This document shows, piece after piece, positions 35,512-46,620 of a stretch of 64,000 nucleotides of DNA; the stretch's first letter is position 1; the number at the start of each line of letters is the position of its first letter. Both the position numbers and the translations under genes were made by a program. Under the pieces are notes generated by a model. That model was given only the letters and a program-made list of their open reading frames with translations. It had not been told where the DNA came from and did no database searches. Origin of the DNA: Dactylis glomerata (taxonomy: Eukaryota > Streptophyta > Magnoliopsida > Poales > Poaceae); NCBI GenBank assembly GCA_007115705.1, contig QXEO01000464.1, positions 3,335,716 through 3,399,715 on the forward strand. Direction: 5' to 3'.

Positions 35512-37139
35512 TGATACGTCTCAAACGTATCTATAATTTTTGATGCTCCATGCTTGTTTTTACACCATTTGCCTATTGTTTCGTTACACTTAGTGGCACT
35601 TTTATACATTTTCCGGAACTAACCTATTAACGAAGTGCCACAGTGCCAGTTTCCTGTTTTCTGCTGTTTTTGTGTTTCAGAAGTGATACACAGGAAATAT
35701 TCTCGTAATTGGACGAAACAAGTTCCTGAAGTCATATTTTACCCGGAAGCTTCCAGACATCCGAAGAAGTGTCAGAGGGGGGCCACCAGGGCCCCACACA
35801 AGGGGGCGGCGCGGCCTGGCCCCTAGCCGCGCCACCCCTGTGTGAGGACACCTGGTCCCTCTCCTGACATCGCCCCTTCGCCTATAAGTACCCCCCGACG
35901 AGAAAAACCTAAGGGCCCGATCAGTTTTCCAGAATACATCGCGATCCGCCGCCGCCGTCGACCCGAAGATCGGGAGGGTCCAGAAGCTCTTCCCGGCACC
36001 TTGCCGGAGAGGGGAATCGCCACCGGAGGTCTTCTTCATCGCCATGCTTGCCTCCGGAGCGATGAGTGAGTAGTCTACCTTGGACTATGGGTCCATAGCA
36101 GTAGCTAGCTGGTTGTCTTCTCCACCATGTGCTTCATGTTTAGATCTCATGAGCTGCCCTACATGATTGAGATCACCGTTATGTAATTCTATGATGTTGG
36201 TTTGTTGGGATCCGATGAATATTGGTGTTTATGATTAAGTTGCTGTACTGAATTATATCTTTTGTTATCTCTATGTTGTTTATGATCTTGCATGCTCTCC
36301 GTTGTTAGTAGCTATCTTGGCCGAGTAGTTGCTAGTGACTCCAAGAGGGGGTATTTATGCTCGATAGTGGGTTCATGCCTCTATTTCACCTGGGGGAGTG
36401 ACAGAAACCTCTAAGGTGGTAGATGTGCTGTTGCTACTAGGGAGAAAACAACATTCATATGCTCAAGGGCATATGCTTTGTTTACATTACACACTTTGCT
36501 TAATGCAATTATCTGTTGTTCGCAACTTAATACTTCTAGGGTGTTCGGATGATATCCTCGGGGGTGGATTATTAGTCATAGATGCAGTTGGATGACGGTC
36601 TATGTATTTTGTTGTAATGCCCAGAGTGAATCTCATAGTGATCTTCTTGACATATCACGTTATCTTTATTTTATCAATTGCCCAACTGTAATTTGTTTAC
36701 CCAGCATGTTATTTTATCTATGGAGAGACACCACTAGTGAACTGTGGACCCCGGTCCTATTTTAATCATATTGCAATCACCTGTTTACTTTTCTCGCATT
36801 GTTTACTTTACTCGCATATTACTACTGTTTTCCACTCGATACACTCATAACCTTTGTTTCAAGCAAACCGGTGAGATTGACAACCTCATCGCAAGTTGGG
36901 AACAAAGTATTTGTTTGTGTGTGTGCAGGTTCCACAAACACCTTCAGTCGTCACCGTCTCCCTTCTCCTGTTCGATATACCTTGGTTTCTTAACTGAGGG
37001 AAAACTTGCTGCTACACTCATCATACCTTCCTCTTGGGGTTCCCAACGGGCTGGTCATTCACCACGCACAAGGACTTACTGCTCCCACGTCAATTCAACG
37101 CCACAGCTCTTTTCTGGCGTCATCATCACACGAGTAGCA
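35512..37139 (+). repeat. Element A 3' LTR
   Basis: 1628 bp, nearly identical to the 5' LTR, ending ..CGAGTAGCA before the target duplication AGTAC. Differences seen by eye include CTCGTAATTGG for CTCGGAATTGG and TAGCCGCGCC for TGGCCGCGCC. Confidence 0.92.
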
Positions 37140-37144
37140 AGTAC

Positions 37145-37440
37145 CCCTAAGGCCCGTATAGCTAGGCCCAATTGTAATACTAGTCGAATACGAGTCTTTA
37201 CCGTATATCGATATTGTAATCTGTATCGGACCCTACCCGATCCTCGAGACCTGGCCATCTATATATAGGGGCCAGGAGGGGACGGTGTAGGCCAGATTGA
37301 AAGCAAGCCAGGTTGAACACCCAAGTTTACTTTCGACACACACCTATTTCGACTAACTTTACCTTCGAGTTCATCCGACGCCCTATCTCCCCGATCCTAA
37401 GTCCTTCATCTAGGACATTTGTCGAGTTAACCCCTCGTCA
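37145..37440 (+). repeat. Element B 3' LTR, remaining 296 bp
   Basis: Continues from CCCTAAGGCCCG to ..CCCCTCGTCA. Together with 28975-29013 it makes 335 bp, equal to the 5' LTR. It is followed by B's target duplication GTCGG at 37441-37445. Confidence 0.9.
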
Positions 37441-37445
37441 GTCGG

Positions 37446-38656
37446 CTTCCACTTCCATGCCAAGGACTGTTGCGACGGCGTGGTGACCTTGGTTTATGGG
37501 TTCCTTTGTTGCGATACGCCTCCTCCTCTTTTGCTAATAATTTATTGCCTACCATCTTTAATATGTTTAGTGCTACGCAGTGCATATGTTCCCTCGGGTC
37601 TCCTGAATTTGGTCGTGTTGTATATAGGTATGCTTGAGCTGCTACCAGTGCTGCCTCCAGAGTCTTTGGTATGATGTTTCCTTGCTCGTCGACCAATAGG
37701 AAAGACGAGTCGAGGTTTTTGGAGATGCTTTGTCTATCTGAGTACTCGAGATTTTCATATCTTGATCCATGTCAATGATGCCTTCTCTTTGTATATGACG
37801 CGTCACTTCGTGCTCTGCGAGCAGCGTCGCTTGCTACAATGGCCGAGTCCTTCCTTTTCTGTATTTCAATCCTCTCCTTTGCTAATTGCTTTGCCTGCTG
37901 CCTTAGGACGTAATGGTATCCCAAAAGCATGTTTTTGCTAGAATTTGTTGGTATTGGCGTGCCGTGCTCTACAACTGTTTTGATTATTCTCCACTCATCG
38001 ACTGGTAGTCGAACTTTCTCCCTTGTTGTGAGGGAATCTATGGTTTCTCCTTCTGCTAAGTGGTTTGCTCCTCTGTTTATGTTTGCTGGATTGAGCACTG
38101 GATTGTTGTTGTCGTCGAGTTCTTCTGAATTGTCTTCTGTGATGGCTAGTATCTGGCATCGATTGTCGAGTTTGCCTCTGTAACTTGAGAAGATCGAATT
38201 GTCATCTTCAGAAAGTTCTAATCCTGTCTTCCAAGTGTCCGTTGACTGATCTGAGGTGTCATCGTGGTAGATCATGAGATCTTCGAGTTGCGCTTCTAAG
38301 TCGAGATTCTGCATAGTTTCGTTGCCTCCTGCGATGTTTCTTTCTTCTGCTTCTGCCAAGCTGATCAGCGAGTTTACCTCGCTGGAAGAGCCTTCTGATG
38401 ATTCCGTCATTGCTACTGTCTCGGGCTCACTTGCCAACGGATCCGGTTTCGTCGGATCTGAAAGGCGAATCAAACCTAGTGATCCAACGCGAAAATTTAG
38501 ACTTTCGATCATCAAATCCATATCTTGATCCATACTTTTGAATACTTGCGTGAAACTTGACTGGTGAGGTTGAAAATCGACGGTTCCGAAGGGTATCTGA
38601 ATTTCATCGACTTGCGGATTGCTATTGGCTGAGTGCAAAAAAGTCGTCGAATTCAT
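37446..38656 (-). pseudogene. Element D gag, N-terminal part
   Basis: Read on the minus strand from ATG at 38656 (MNSTTF..). It matches the N-terminal 260 or so residues of element B's gag, including conserved STDTWKTGLELSED and GTPIPTNSSKN blocks. An in-frame TGA at 37774-37772 replaces the Arg codon kept in B (CGA to TGA). The same frame then resumes (GSRYENLEYSDRQS..) to about 37446, where B is inserted. The downstream half of this gag lies at 18301-20239. The acidic N-terminal region has no recognised fold. Confidence 0.78.
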
Positions 38657-38693
38657 GATTCCAACGCCCAGAGTCCCCACGGTCGGCGCCAAT

Positions 38694-39028
38694 TGACGAG
38701 GAGTTAACTCGACAAATGTCCTAAATAAAGGACTTAGGATCGGGGAGATAGGGCGTCGGATAAACTCAAAGGTAAAATCAGTCGAACAAGGTGGCTATGA
38801 AAGTAAACGTGGGTGTAGATCCTGGCTTGCTTTCAATCTATCCCTCACCGTCCTATCCTAGCCCCTATATATAGATGGACAGGTCTCGAGGATCGGGAGG
38901 GATCCGATACAGATTACAATATCGACATACGACATGAACTCGTATTTCGACTAATATTACAATTGGGCCTAGCTTAACGGGCTTCAGGGGTACTCAACTA
39001 ACGGGCTCTATTATCTACACCCTTGTCA
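38694..39028 (-). repeat. Element D 5' LTR
   Basis: 335 bp, the same length as in B. On the minus strand it runs from TGACAAGGGTGTAG to ..GTTAACTCCTCGTCA and has a TATATATA box near 38868-38875. It differs from B's LTRs at many sites, so D and B are separate members of one family. Confidence 0.85.
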
Positions 39029-39260
39029 ATCAACTACGTACAACTGAATAAAAACAACTGCAAAACTTCATACTTCACTCAATAGGATAATTACCTTTAG
39101 AATAATTGCAATTGTACCATACTTTTATGTAGCCGACTTGCATCCTGATTGCAAAGTGATTTAATCGGTGTTCCTATCTAGTTCATCACAAGCTCCAAAA
39201 CCAAAAATAACATCATTGGTCTGATAAGGACTAATGTTTGAAGAGTTTGTTAATATGCTA

Positions 39261-39354
39261 CTCCCTCCGATCGGAAATAACTGTTGGCGATTTTGTACTA
39301 ACTTAGTACAAAGTTTGTACTAACTCACCAACACTTATTTCTGATCGGAGGGAG
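39261..39354. mobile_element. Short Stowaway-type MITE
   Basis: The ends CTCCCTCCGATCGG and CTGATCGGAGGGAG are inverted repeats flanked by TA (39259-39260, 39355-39356). It is 94 bp, with a hairpin interior (TTTGTACTAACTTAGTACAAA). It lies in the gap between elements D and C. Confidence 0.88.
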
Positions 39355-39372
39355 TACTATGCATAAGGTATG

Positions 39373-41010
39373 TGATGGCTAGTTGAATGACCAGCCCATT
39401 GGGAACCCCAAGAGGAAGGTGTGAAGAATATAGCAGCAAGTTTCCCTCAGTTAAGAAACCAAGGTTATGTCGATCAAGAGAAGAGCAGACAATACGACTG
39501 AAGGTGATGCGGACTGGCTTAGTAACACTCCAACAAGGGTGCCGTTTACGACACTTGTTGACTCGTCTTCGGCCAGTAGCAACGCGGAACCTGCACACAA
39601 CACAACCAAATACTTTGTTCCCAACTTGCGATGAGGTTGTCAATCTCACTAGTTTGCTTGAAACAAAGGATATGAGCGTATCGAGTGGAAAACAGTAGAA
39701 GTATGCGAGTAAAGTAAACAGTGCGAGTAAAGTAAACAGGTGATAGCAATATGATGAAAATAGGACCGGGGTCCACATTTCACTAGTGGTGTCTCTCCAT
39801 AAGATAAATAACACATGCTGGGTAAACAAATTACAGTTGGGCAATTGATAGAATAAAGATAAACGTGATATGTCAAGAGGATCACTATGAGATTTACTCT
39901 GGGCATTACAACGAAATACATAGACCGCCATCCAACTGCATCTATGACTAATAATCCACTCCCGGGGATATCATCCGAACACCCCATGAGTATTAAGTTG
40001 CGAACAACAGATAATTGCATTAAGCAAAGTGTGTAATGTAAACAAAGCATATGCCCTCGAGCATATGAATGTTGTTTTCTCCCTAGTAGCAACAGCACAT
40101 CTACAACCTTAGAGGTTTCTGTCACTCCCCCAGGTTAAATAGAGGCATGAACCCACTATCGAGCATAAATATCCCCTCTTGGAGTCACTAGCAACTACTC
40201 GGCCAAGATAGCTACTAACAACGGAGAGCATGCAAGATCATAAACAACATAGAGATAACATAAGATATATTTCAGTATAGCAACTCAATCATAACACCAA
40301 TATTCATCGGATCCCAACAAACCAAACATGTAGAATTATATAACGGTGATCTCAATCATGTAGGGCAGCTCATGAGATCTAAACATGAAGCACATGGTGG
40401 AGGAGACAACCATCTAGCTACTGCTATGGACCCATAGTCCAAGTGAGATTACTCACTCATCGCTTCGGAGGCAAGCATGGTGATGAAGAAGACCTCCGGT
40501 GGCGATTCCCCTCTCCGGCAGGGTGCCGGGAAGAGCTTCTGGACCCTCCCGATCTTCGGGTCGACAGCGGTGGCGGATCGCGATGTGTTCTGGAAAATTG
40601 ATCGGGTACTTAGGTTTTTTCTGTCGGGGGGTCTTTATAGGCGAAGGGGCATCGTCAGAGGTGGACCGAGGCGGCCTCACACATAGGGGGTGCGGCCAGG
40701 GTCCAGGCCGCACCGCCCTGGTGTGTGGGCACCTCGTGGCCCCCCTCCTACTCCTCTTTGGATCTCTAGAAGCTTCTGGGAAAAATAAGACTTCAGGAAC
40801 TTGTTTCGTCCAATTCCGAGAATATTTCCTGTGTAGCACTTCTGAAACACAAAAACAGCAGAAAACAGGGAACTGGCACTGTGGCGACTTGTTAGTAGGT
40901 TAGTTCCAGAAAATGCATAAAAGTGCCACGAAGTGTAACGAAACAGTAGGCAAATGGTGTAAAAACAAGCATGGAGCATCAAAAATTATAGATATGTTGG
41001 AGACGTATCA
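39373..41010 (-). repeat. Element C 3' LTR
   Basis: On the minus strand it runs from TGATACGTCTCCAACATATC to ..CATTCAACTAGCCATCA. The polypurine primer (reverse complement of AGCATCCCCAAGCTTAAC) adjoins it at 41011. Confidence 0.9.
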
Positions 41011-43946
41011 AGCATCCCCAAGCTTAACTCCTGCTCGTCCTCGAGTAGGTAAGTGATAACAAAAGAATAATTTTTGAGGTGACATGCACCTACACAATCT
41101 TGATCATATATGTAAGCATTTATGAGCTGGGATCATAAGAACTTAAAACATGGGCATGAAAGATATAATCTTGACAATAAGAAACTTAGCAACCATGTCA
41201 TAGCATGCTAATGAACACAAACAAAAGATCATGAAAATGAAACAATGAAAGTCAAACGTGTGTTCAAATTATCAGGAAAAACATACAAATGGTTTTCAGC
41301 TTGTCCTTCATAGAGAGCAAAACATAAATGCATAGGACACCTTCAAGTTTAAGAGGGCGACTAGATACAAATAATTTGAGAACAAGTGAAACCAACAATA
41401 TGAATCAATCAATGAAAACTTTGGGATAATGCACATTATACTAAGAATGACAACTTTGCTCTCTTAATGGTGCATAAAGATAGAAGGTGGTGACTCAACA
41501 TAAAAGTAAAAGAAAGGCCCTTCGCGGAGGGAAGCAGTGATTGCAAGTTTTATAACCTTAAAAAATTATGTTACTTACCGGCTTTGAGCTCTCATTGCCC
41601 CCATCATAAGCATCTTGAATGGTTAGAGTTAATGCAAGAACAATTATGATGCATATGCTTGACAAATCATAAGTTGAAAACCTCGTGTCCCGTGAATACG
41701 AGTACCCAAACCTCATGCTACTCAACTTAGAGTCCCAAGCAAGGCTCTTGTCATTGTAGGTATATGCGTATTATCGAGAACCGCCAATGGGGTACCTCCG
41801 TGCCCGATGACATGGAACAAGCCCACATCAAAATGACAGGACAAGCAGACAATGAACACCTCGACATCTCTTTTATTTACCATTTGTTTAGCTTTTTATT
41901 TTGAGATGCGTCGTCGAATGTCCACCATGGGTATGCTGAAAATTTCCACCAAGAATTATGCATGGCTTAGATTGGCGGCCCAGGCGTTTCCCTAACACAT
42001 ATACAAACTCCATGATCCCCGCAAGATTCCCAATTCATTTCACACTGCGGGCATCTATAAACAAAAGATCACGATATCAACTCAAATAAGAAGTGCAATG
42101 TTGAAAGCTTGCCCCATGACGGCATGGATGGGCTAGTATCCAACTTACAACTTGCAAGCATAACAACTCAACATAAGAGACCACAATGTCAAATTTTTAA
42201 GAACAGGAAAAAGTAAAGTGTGCCTTCCGGTTTGTGAGAGCTTTACTGACCAATTTTTGCATAACACTGGTAAGAGTTTAATTTGAAGAGAAAATAAAAG
42301 CAAGTCAAATTTACTTGGAATAGCAAATTGCTAGTAGGTATGTATGGTGGACACTTTGGTAAACTTTGGCTTTTAGGAGTTGGATGCACGAGTAGAGCTC
42401 ATACTCAGTACAAGGCGAGGGCTAGCAAAAGACTGGGAGCGACCAACTAAGAGAGCAATAATGGCCATAATCATGCAAAGCGACAAAGCGACATTAAAAG
42501 AAGCATAAGATGGCATCAAAAGTCAAAAACTAAATGATCATAAAGGCTATTGGCGACTTTGTAAGAGTCTAACATGTGTGAGCATGCGCCAAGTCAACCC
42601 AAATAAAGCATCAAGGAGAAAACGAAAATAATGCTTCCAAATAATAAAAACAACGCATGATTTTTTCAAAGGCTCATTAAGCAATCTCAGTTATTTGAGA
42701 CAAGTCATGCTACAGCAAAACCACTAAGCATACTATCAAAAAGACATCAAGCATGACATGAAAAAGCCTAAGCCGCAGTCTACACAAGCTCCTTCCTGTA
42801 CCACTTTTTTGCATAAAGCTTTTTCTCTTTTCCAACACCATTTGAAATTTTTTTAAGACACCTCTTTTGATGAAAACCAATAAAGATCAGAGGCAAAAAT
42901 ACACCTTGATGAATAGATATGACAAGGTCTGAACGCAAATCAAGGTGAAAACGAAAACCAAAAGCAGTAGCAGAAAAAGAAGAACACTCGGTGAAATTGT
43001 AAGAATGAAAAACGGAGTGTTCTTGGCAAATGAAAAGCAAGGCAACTTCTCCAAAGGAAATTTGTTGGGTCCAACCATTTATTGCAGCAAACAAAACTAA
43101 ACTAACTAAGAAAACTAAAACAACTGACGCTCCAAGAAAAACACATAGTGCATGAAGCAATAAAAATATAGTGTTTTGAAAGGTGACCTGATTTTTGCCG
43201 ATGAAGAAGGGGTGCCTCGGGGGCATCCCCAAGCTTTAACGCTTTTACTTCTTGGATATTTCTTGGGGTGATGCATGGGCATCCCCGAGCTTGAGCTTTT
43301 GTCCATTCTTCAACTCATCTCATCATTCTCCAATCCCTACACTTGAAAACTTCCTTCATACAAAACTAAACACAAATCTATTAGCAACATTAGTGTAGCA
43401 TAACATATAATCAACCTATTTTTGCTTCAGATTTCAACCCAAAACCACCACATATATAGCATATACTACCGTAGCAACTTCCCCAAAAGTTCCGTGATCA
43501 AAAGAACTCAAAAGAAAGTGATAAAGCGGCAAAAACAAATAGTGGCAGAAATCTGTCAAAACAGAACAGCTGGCAAAGGTCGAATTTTTGAGGGGTTTTA
43601 TCTTGCTCAAATCAAAAAGTGTACAACTAACGAAAGTTTGGATATAACCTGGGGCATATGCAAAAGAAATCGCAGGTCCAAAAGATATACAGAGAATTTA
43701 TACGAATTTTTACGGTGCAGCACCAAAAACTGTTTTAGGACAGCAACATCCCCAAATCTTTACCTCACTCGAATTAGAGGCTACTCTCGGCACAACAATG
43801 AAATAAAAAGGATAAGGAGAGGTCATTACAGTAGTAATGACTTCCAAGACTCAAATAAAAGAAAAAGTACTGAATGTAAAACATTGGGTTATCTCCCAAG
43901 AGTGCTTTTCTTTAACGCCTTTGAGCTAGGCGCAGAAAATTGCGAA
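41011..43946 (-). other. Element C 3' non-coding region
   Basis: No coding content. Most of it matches element A's 3' non-coding region on the opposite strand. A segment at about 41545-42360 has no counterpart in A, which carries a different block there (about 34500-34990). The internal part is therefore modular between family members. Confidence 0.55.
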
Positions 43947-44820
43947 TCAAGTAATATCAAGAGATGAAGTGCTAGGATCAGCGCGTGCCTTACGTCTTCC
44001 TTCCTTACCTTTGCTCTTTACTCTAGGAAAGACATGGCTATTGCAAGGTGGAGAGATAAATCTTATATTGCCTTTTCCCACATCAATAACGGCGCCCAGG
44101 AGCTTCAGGAGGGATCTTCCAAGTGTGATTTGTCCTTTTCCTACACATTCAATAACAAGATAATCAGTAGATATCATTCTTCCTAGGACTTTTGTAAAAA
44201 CTCCTTCAGCTATTCCAATGGGAAATATAGTGGCATTGTTAGTAAGAGAAATTCCTTCTCCCCCCTCAGAAAGCTTCCAAAGGCTCAAAGATTCATAAAC
44301 ATCCTTTGGCATGATGCAAAATTCAGACATAATATCACAACGAGCATGAAAAGTTTCACCACTAATGGTGATTTTTACCATAGGATACCAACTCGAAGGT
44401 TTAGAATTTGTTGGCACATAATCAAAATGCTGGCGCAAAGTATTGTAGCAAGAATTCAAACTAGCAGTGCGAGTCTCAAGAGTATCAAGTCTATTAAAAA
44501 TGCACACAAGAGAGGAATCAAAATAGGTTGGCATGCTATAAATTGTAATCAACTTTTTTTATAATATTGAAGGCTTGATCTCCATCACAATGAAGGAAAT
44601 CTCCTTCTGCAGTAGCATCCAAAGCATATCTATAACGAAGAGCAAGTCCAAAGTAAAAGCTACTAAGAAGCAAACTCAAGGTCATTTTAGGTTCAGTTTT
44701 TCCATGCCAATCATAAATTCTAGACCAAGCTTCTTTAAAACTTTCCTCATCCTTCTGTTTAAAAGTAAAAATCATATCCTCGGGCGACATAGTAGCAACT
44801 GAACTAGACATAATAAACAA
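43947..44820 (-). pseudogene. Element C shortened gag-protease, frameshifted
   Basis: The first ORF (about 44811-44536) carries a fragment of Athila-type gag (MSPEDMIFTFKQKDEES..). At an A run of seven (plus-strand T run 44554-44560) the frame changes, and the second ORF (44552-43947) continues with a protease-like part. Its active-site region reads CDIMSEF where element A has CDLGASIS, so the DxG[AS] motif is absent and cleavage activity is unlikely. The C-terminus, STSSLDIT, matches the end of A's ORF. The protein is an internal-deletion derivative of a full gag-pol. Confidence 0.7.
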
Positions 44821-44982
44821 CTACAAAGGATTCTAATTTTTTTGGGTTTTTGATATAAAACGATGCAAGTAAAATAAATAAAGTAAAGCAAAAGAATAAA
44901 ACAAAGTAAAGGATGTGCGTGCGAAAAACTCCCCTCGCAGAGGTCTTCCACTCTTCCCCGGCAACGGCGCCAGAAAATTGCT

Positions 44983-46620
44983 TGATGGCTAGTTGAATGA
45001 CCAACCCATTGGGAACCCCAAGAGGAAGGTGTGAAGAATATATCAGCAAGTTTCCCTCAGTTAAGAAAGCAAGGTTATGTCGATCAGGAGAAGAGCAGAC
45101 AATACGACTGAAGGTGATGCGGACTGGTTTAGTAACACTCCAACAAGGGCGCCGTTTACGATACTTGTTGACTCGTCTTCGGCCAGTAGAAACGCGGAAC
45201 CTGCACACAACACAACCAAATACTTTGTTCCCAACTTGCGATGAGGTTGTCAATCTCACCGGTTTGCTTGAAACAAAGGGTATGAGCGTATCGAGTGGAA
45301 AATAGTAGAAGTATGCGAGTAAAGTAAACAGTGCGAGTAAAGTAAACAGGTGATAGCAATATGATGGAAATAGGACCGGGGTCCACAGTTCACTAGTGGT
45401 GTCTCTCCATAAGATAAATAACACATGCTGGGTAAACAAATTACAGTTGGGCAATTGATAGAATAAAGATAAACGTGATATGTCAAGAAGATCACTATGA
45501 GATTTACTCTGGGCATTACAACAAAATACATAGACCGCCATCCAACTGCATCTATGACTAATAATCCACTTGTGGCGAATCAATCCGAGAACTCCACAAG
45601 TATTAAGTTGCGAACAACAGATAATTGCATTAAGCAAAGTGTGTAATGTAAACAAAGCATATGCCCTCGAGCATATGAATGTTGTTTTCTCCCTAGTAGC
45701 AACAACACATCTACAACCTTAGAGGTTTCTGTCACTCCCCCAGGTTAAATAGAGGCATGAATCCACTATCGAGCATAAATACCCCCTCTTGGAGTCACTA
45801 GCAACTACTCGGCCAAGATAGCTACTAACAACGGAGAGCATGCAAGATCATAAACAACATAGAGATAACATAAGATATATTTCAGTATAGCAACTCAATC
45901 ATAACACCAATATTCATCGGATCCCAACAAACCAAATATGTAGAATTACATAACGGTGATCTCAATCATGTAGGGCAGCTCATGAGATCTAAACATGAAG
46001 CACATGGTGGAGGAGACAACCATCTAGCTACTGCTATGGACCCATAGTCCAAGGTAGACTACTCACTCATCGCTCCGAAGGCAAGCATGGCGATGAAGAA
46101 GACCTCCGGTGGCGATTCCCCTCTCCGGCAGGGTGCCGGAAAGAGCTTCTAGACCCTCCCGATCTTCGGGTTGACGGCGGCGGCGGATCGCGATGTGTTC
46201 TGGAAAATTGATCGGGTACTTAGGTTTTTTCCGTCGGGGGGTCTTTATAGGCGAAGGGGCATCGTCAGAGGTGGACCGAGACGGCCTCACACATAGGGGG
46301 CGCGGCCAGGGGCCAAGCCGCGCTGCCCTGGTGTGTGGGCACCTCGTGACCCCCCTCATACTCCTCTTCGGATCTCTGGAAGCTTCCAGGAAAAATAAGA
46401 CTTCAGGAACTTGTTTCGTCCAATTCCGAGAATATTTCCTGTGTAGCACTTCTAAAATACAAAAATAGCAGAAAACAGGGAACTGGCACTGTGGCGACTT
46501 GTTAGTAGGTTAGTTCCGGAAAATGCATAAAAGTGCCACGAAGTATAACGAAATAGTAGGCAAATGGTGTAAAAATAAGCATGGAGCATCAAAAATTATA
46601 GATATGTTGGAGACGTATCA
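44983..46620 (-). repeat. Element C 5' LTR
   Basis: 1638 bp, the partner of 39373-41010. The reversed primer site (TTCCCCGGCAACGGCGCC) is at about 44955-44973. A patch at 45571-45600 differs strongly from the other LTR, while flanks agree well. Confidence 0.9.

Larger units (their letters stand above)
29014..37139 (+). mobile_element. Element A: Athila-type non-autonomous gypsy element inserted in B's 3' LTR
   Basis: 8126 bp with LTRs of 1629 and 1628 bp (29014-30642, 35512-37139), TG..CA ends and exact 5-bp target duplication AGTAC (29009-29013, 37140-37144). It encodes only gag-protease; 2.5 kb between that ORF and the 3' LTR has no coding content, and there is no reverse transcriptase or integrase. 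The LTRs differ at roughly ten sites by eye (about 0.6%), so this is the youngest insertion of the nest. From memory the LTR resembles the Triticeae Fatima/Sabrina group; the family name needs a database check. Confidence 0.92.
20240..37440 (+). mobile_element. Element B: complete non-autonomous Tat-type gypsy element, interrupted by element A
   Basis: LTRs of 335 bp begin TGACAAGGGTATAG and end ..CCCCTCGTCA. The 5' LTR is intact at 20240-20574 and the 3' LTR is split by element A. The target duplication GTCGG is exact. The element carries a gag-protease ORF (sense) and a multi-exon antisense gene, but no reverse transcriptase or integrase, so it must be mobilised in trans. The two LTRs differ at three sites by my count (all transitions, about 0.9%), which points to a recent insertion. 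It lies within element D in the opposite orientation. Confidence 0.9.
37446..39028 (-). mobile_element. Element D, right fragment (5' LTR and gag start)
   Basis: This is the 5' end of the minus-strand element D, displaced by 17.2 kb from its left fragment by the insertion of B and A. It includes the 5' LTR (38694-39028), primer site and N-terminal gag. The partner 3' LTR is lost, so no LTR-based age can be given. Confidence 0.82.
39373..46620 (-). mobile_element. Element C: Athila-type non-autonomous gypsy element
   Basis: 7248 bp on the minus strand. LTRs of 1638 bp (44983-46620 is 5', 39373-41010 is 3') have TG..CA ends, and the target duplication GTATG is exact (39368-39372, 46621-46625). 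The LTRs, primer site and 3' non-coding region are related to those of element A, but the coding region is a short chimeric gag-protease remnant. LTR differences are clearly more numerous than in A, so the insertion is older. It lies opposite to A, 2.2 kb away. Confidence 0.9.
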
